Program-made: the position numbers and the translations under genes
Assembly (NCBI GenBank): GCA_947626565.1
Contig: CANQSQ010000006.1
Coordinates: forward strand, 1-62,178
Reading direction: 5' to 3'
Length of the DNA: 62,178 nt
Origin: an uncultured Bacilli bacterium
GTDB lineage: Bacteria; Bacillota_I; Bacilli_A; RF39; UBA660
Notes under the pieces: generated by a model
Databases searched by the model: none
What the model was told of the DNA's origin: nothing
Seen by the model: only the letters and a program-made list of their open reading frames with translations
Shown: positions 62,132 through 62,178 of the stretch, in pieces
Layout of the letters: every line of letters begins with the position of its first letter
Numbering within the stretch: the first letter of the stretch is position 1

Positions 62132-62178
62132 TTTTTCATAAGCCCTATAAGGGCCTGTTTCTGGCAAGCACTAGTTTG
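62132..62178 (-). ncRNA. 3' part of a structured RNA related to the one at 555-674 (partial)
   Basis: On the minus strand this edge reads CAAACTAGTGCTTGCCAGAA, then ACAGGCCCTTATAGGGCTTA, then TGAAAAAC and the terminator. The elements CTTGC-Y-AGAA, GGCTTA, GAAA-AC-Y-ACC and a terminator occur in the same order as in the candidate RNA near position 600. The 5' part lies beyond the window. Function and family unknown. Confidence 0.4.

Overview
The window looks like a chromosomal piece of an uncultured, very AT-rich, low-GC Gram-positive bacterium of the Bacilli/Erysipelotrichia-like gut lineages. It has a lipoprotein, LPXTG-type pili with sortases, SipW-type signal peptidases, a spoIIA-spoVA remnant, class III (anaerobic) ribonucleotide reductases and clean sigma-A-like promoters. 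TGA is used as a stop (for example at the spoVAC/spoVAD junction), so this is the standard bacterial code and not the Mycoplasma code. Almost everything is on the minus strand. No rRNA, insertion sequence, prophage or CRISPR array was seen. One tRNA (Leu, anticodon CAA) is present.

Layout. (a) 1-3865: two type IV prepilin-like genes separated by a candidate small RNA, then polysaccharide glycosyltransferases (an Alg13-GtrA fusion, an Alg14-like protein, a GT4 enzyme). (b) 3979-7924: a repetitive membrane-anchored protein, an RluA pseudouridine synthase, an RNA methyltransferase, a probable lipoprotein and a small unknown. (c) 8036-30082: the most unusual part. Seven membrane-anchored or secreted proteins with TasA/camelysin-like character are mixed with three SipW-type signal peptidase homologues (one apparently dead), a 2701-residue beta-helix-like surface protein with about 25 [VIL]-[YF]-G-G repeats, and a three-gene module made of a membrane-anchored McrB-like AAA+ ATPase, a DUF2357 (McrC N-terminal-like) protein without a visible nuclease, and an unknown 355-residue protein. 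I read this as a cell-surface fibre or matrix system whose secretion or assembly may be coupled to the ATPase. (d) 30297-35097: duplicated leucine-rich-repeat genes with a decayed companion, and a probable type I toxin locus. (e) 35098-39740: tRNA-Leu, scpA-scpB, an RNHCP protein, and a compact spoIIAA-sigF-spoVAC-spoVAD-spoVAE locus with no spoIIAB but with two perfect Spo0A-box sequences upstream. (f) 39881-46335: a sortase-assembled pilus operon (three pilin-like proteins, a class C sortase, a class B sortase) behind a strong promoter. (g) 46441-53726: two class III ribonucleotide reductases with separate activases, a dUTPase and a divergent Crp/Fnr regulator with a palindromic operator; in one reductase the glycyl-radical tail is encoded by a separate 57-codon gene. 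(h) 53730-62178: a large coiled-coil protein, Tex, a large von Willebrand A surface protein, and the 3' part of a second RNA related to the one near position 600.

Functional links. The surface theme dominates: type IV-like pilins, polysaccharide synthesis, TasA/SipW-like matrix proteins, sortase pili and a VWA adhesin-like protein. The sporulation block keeps the synteny of the Bacillus spoIIA-spoVA region in reduced form. All annotation rests on reading motifs by eye; no homology search or structure prediction was run.
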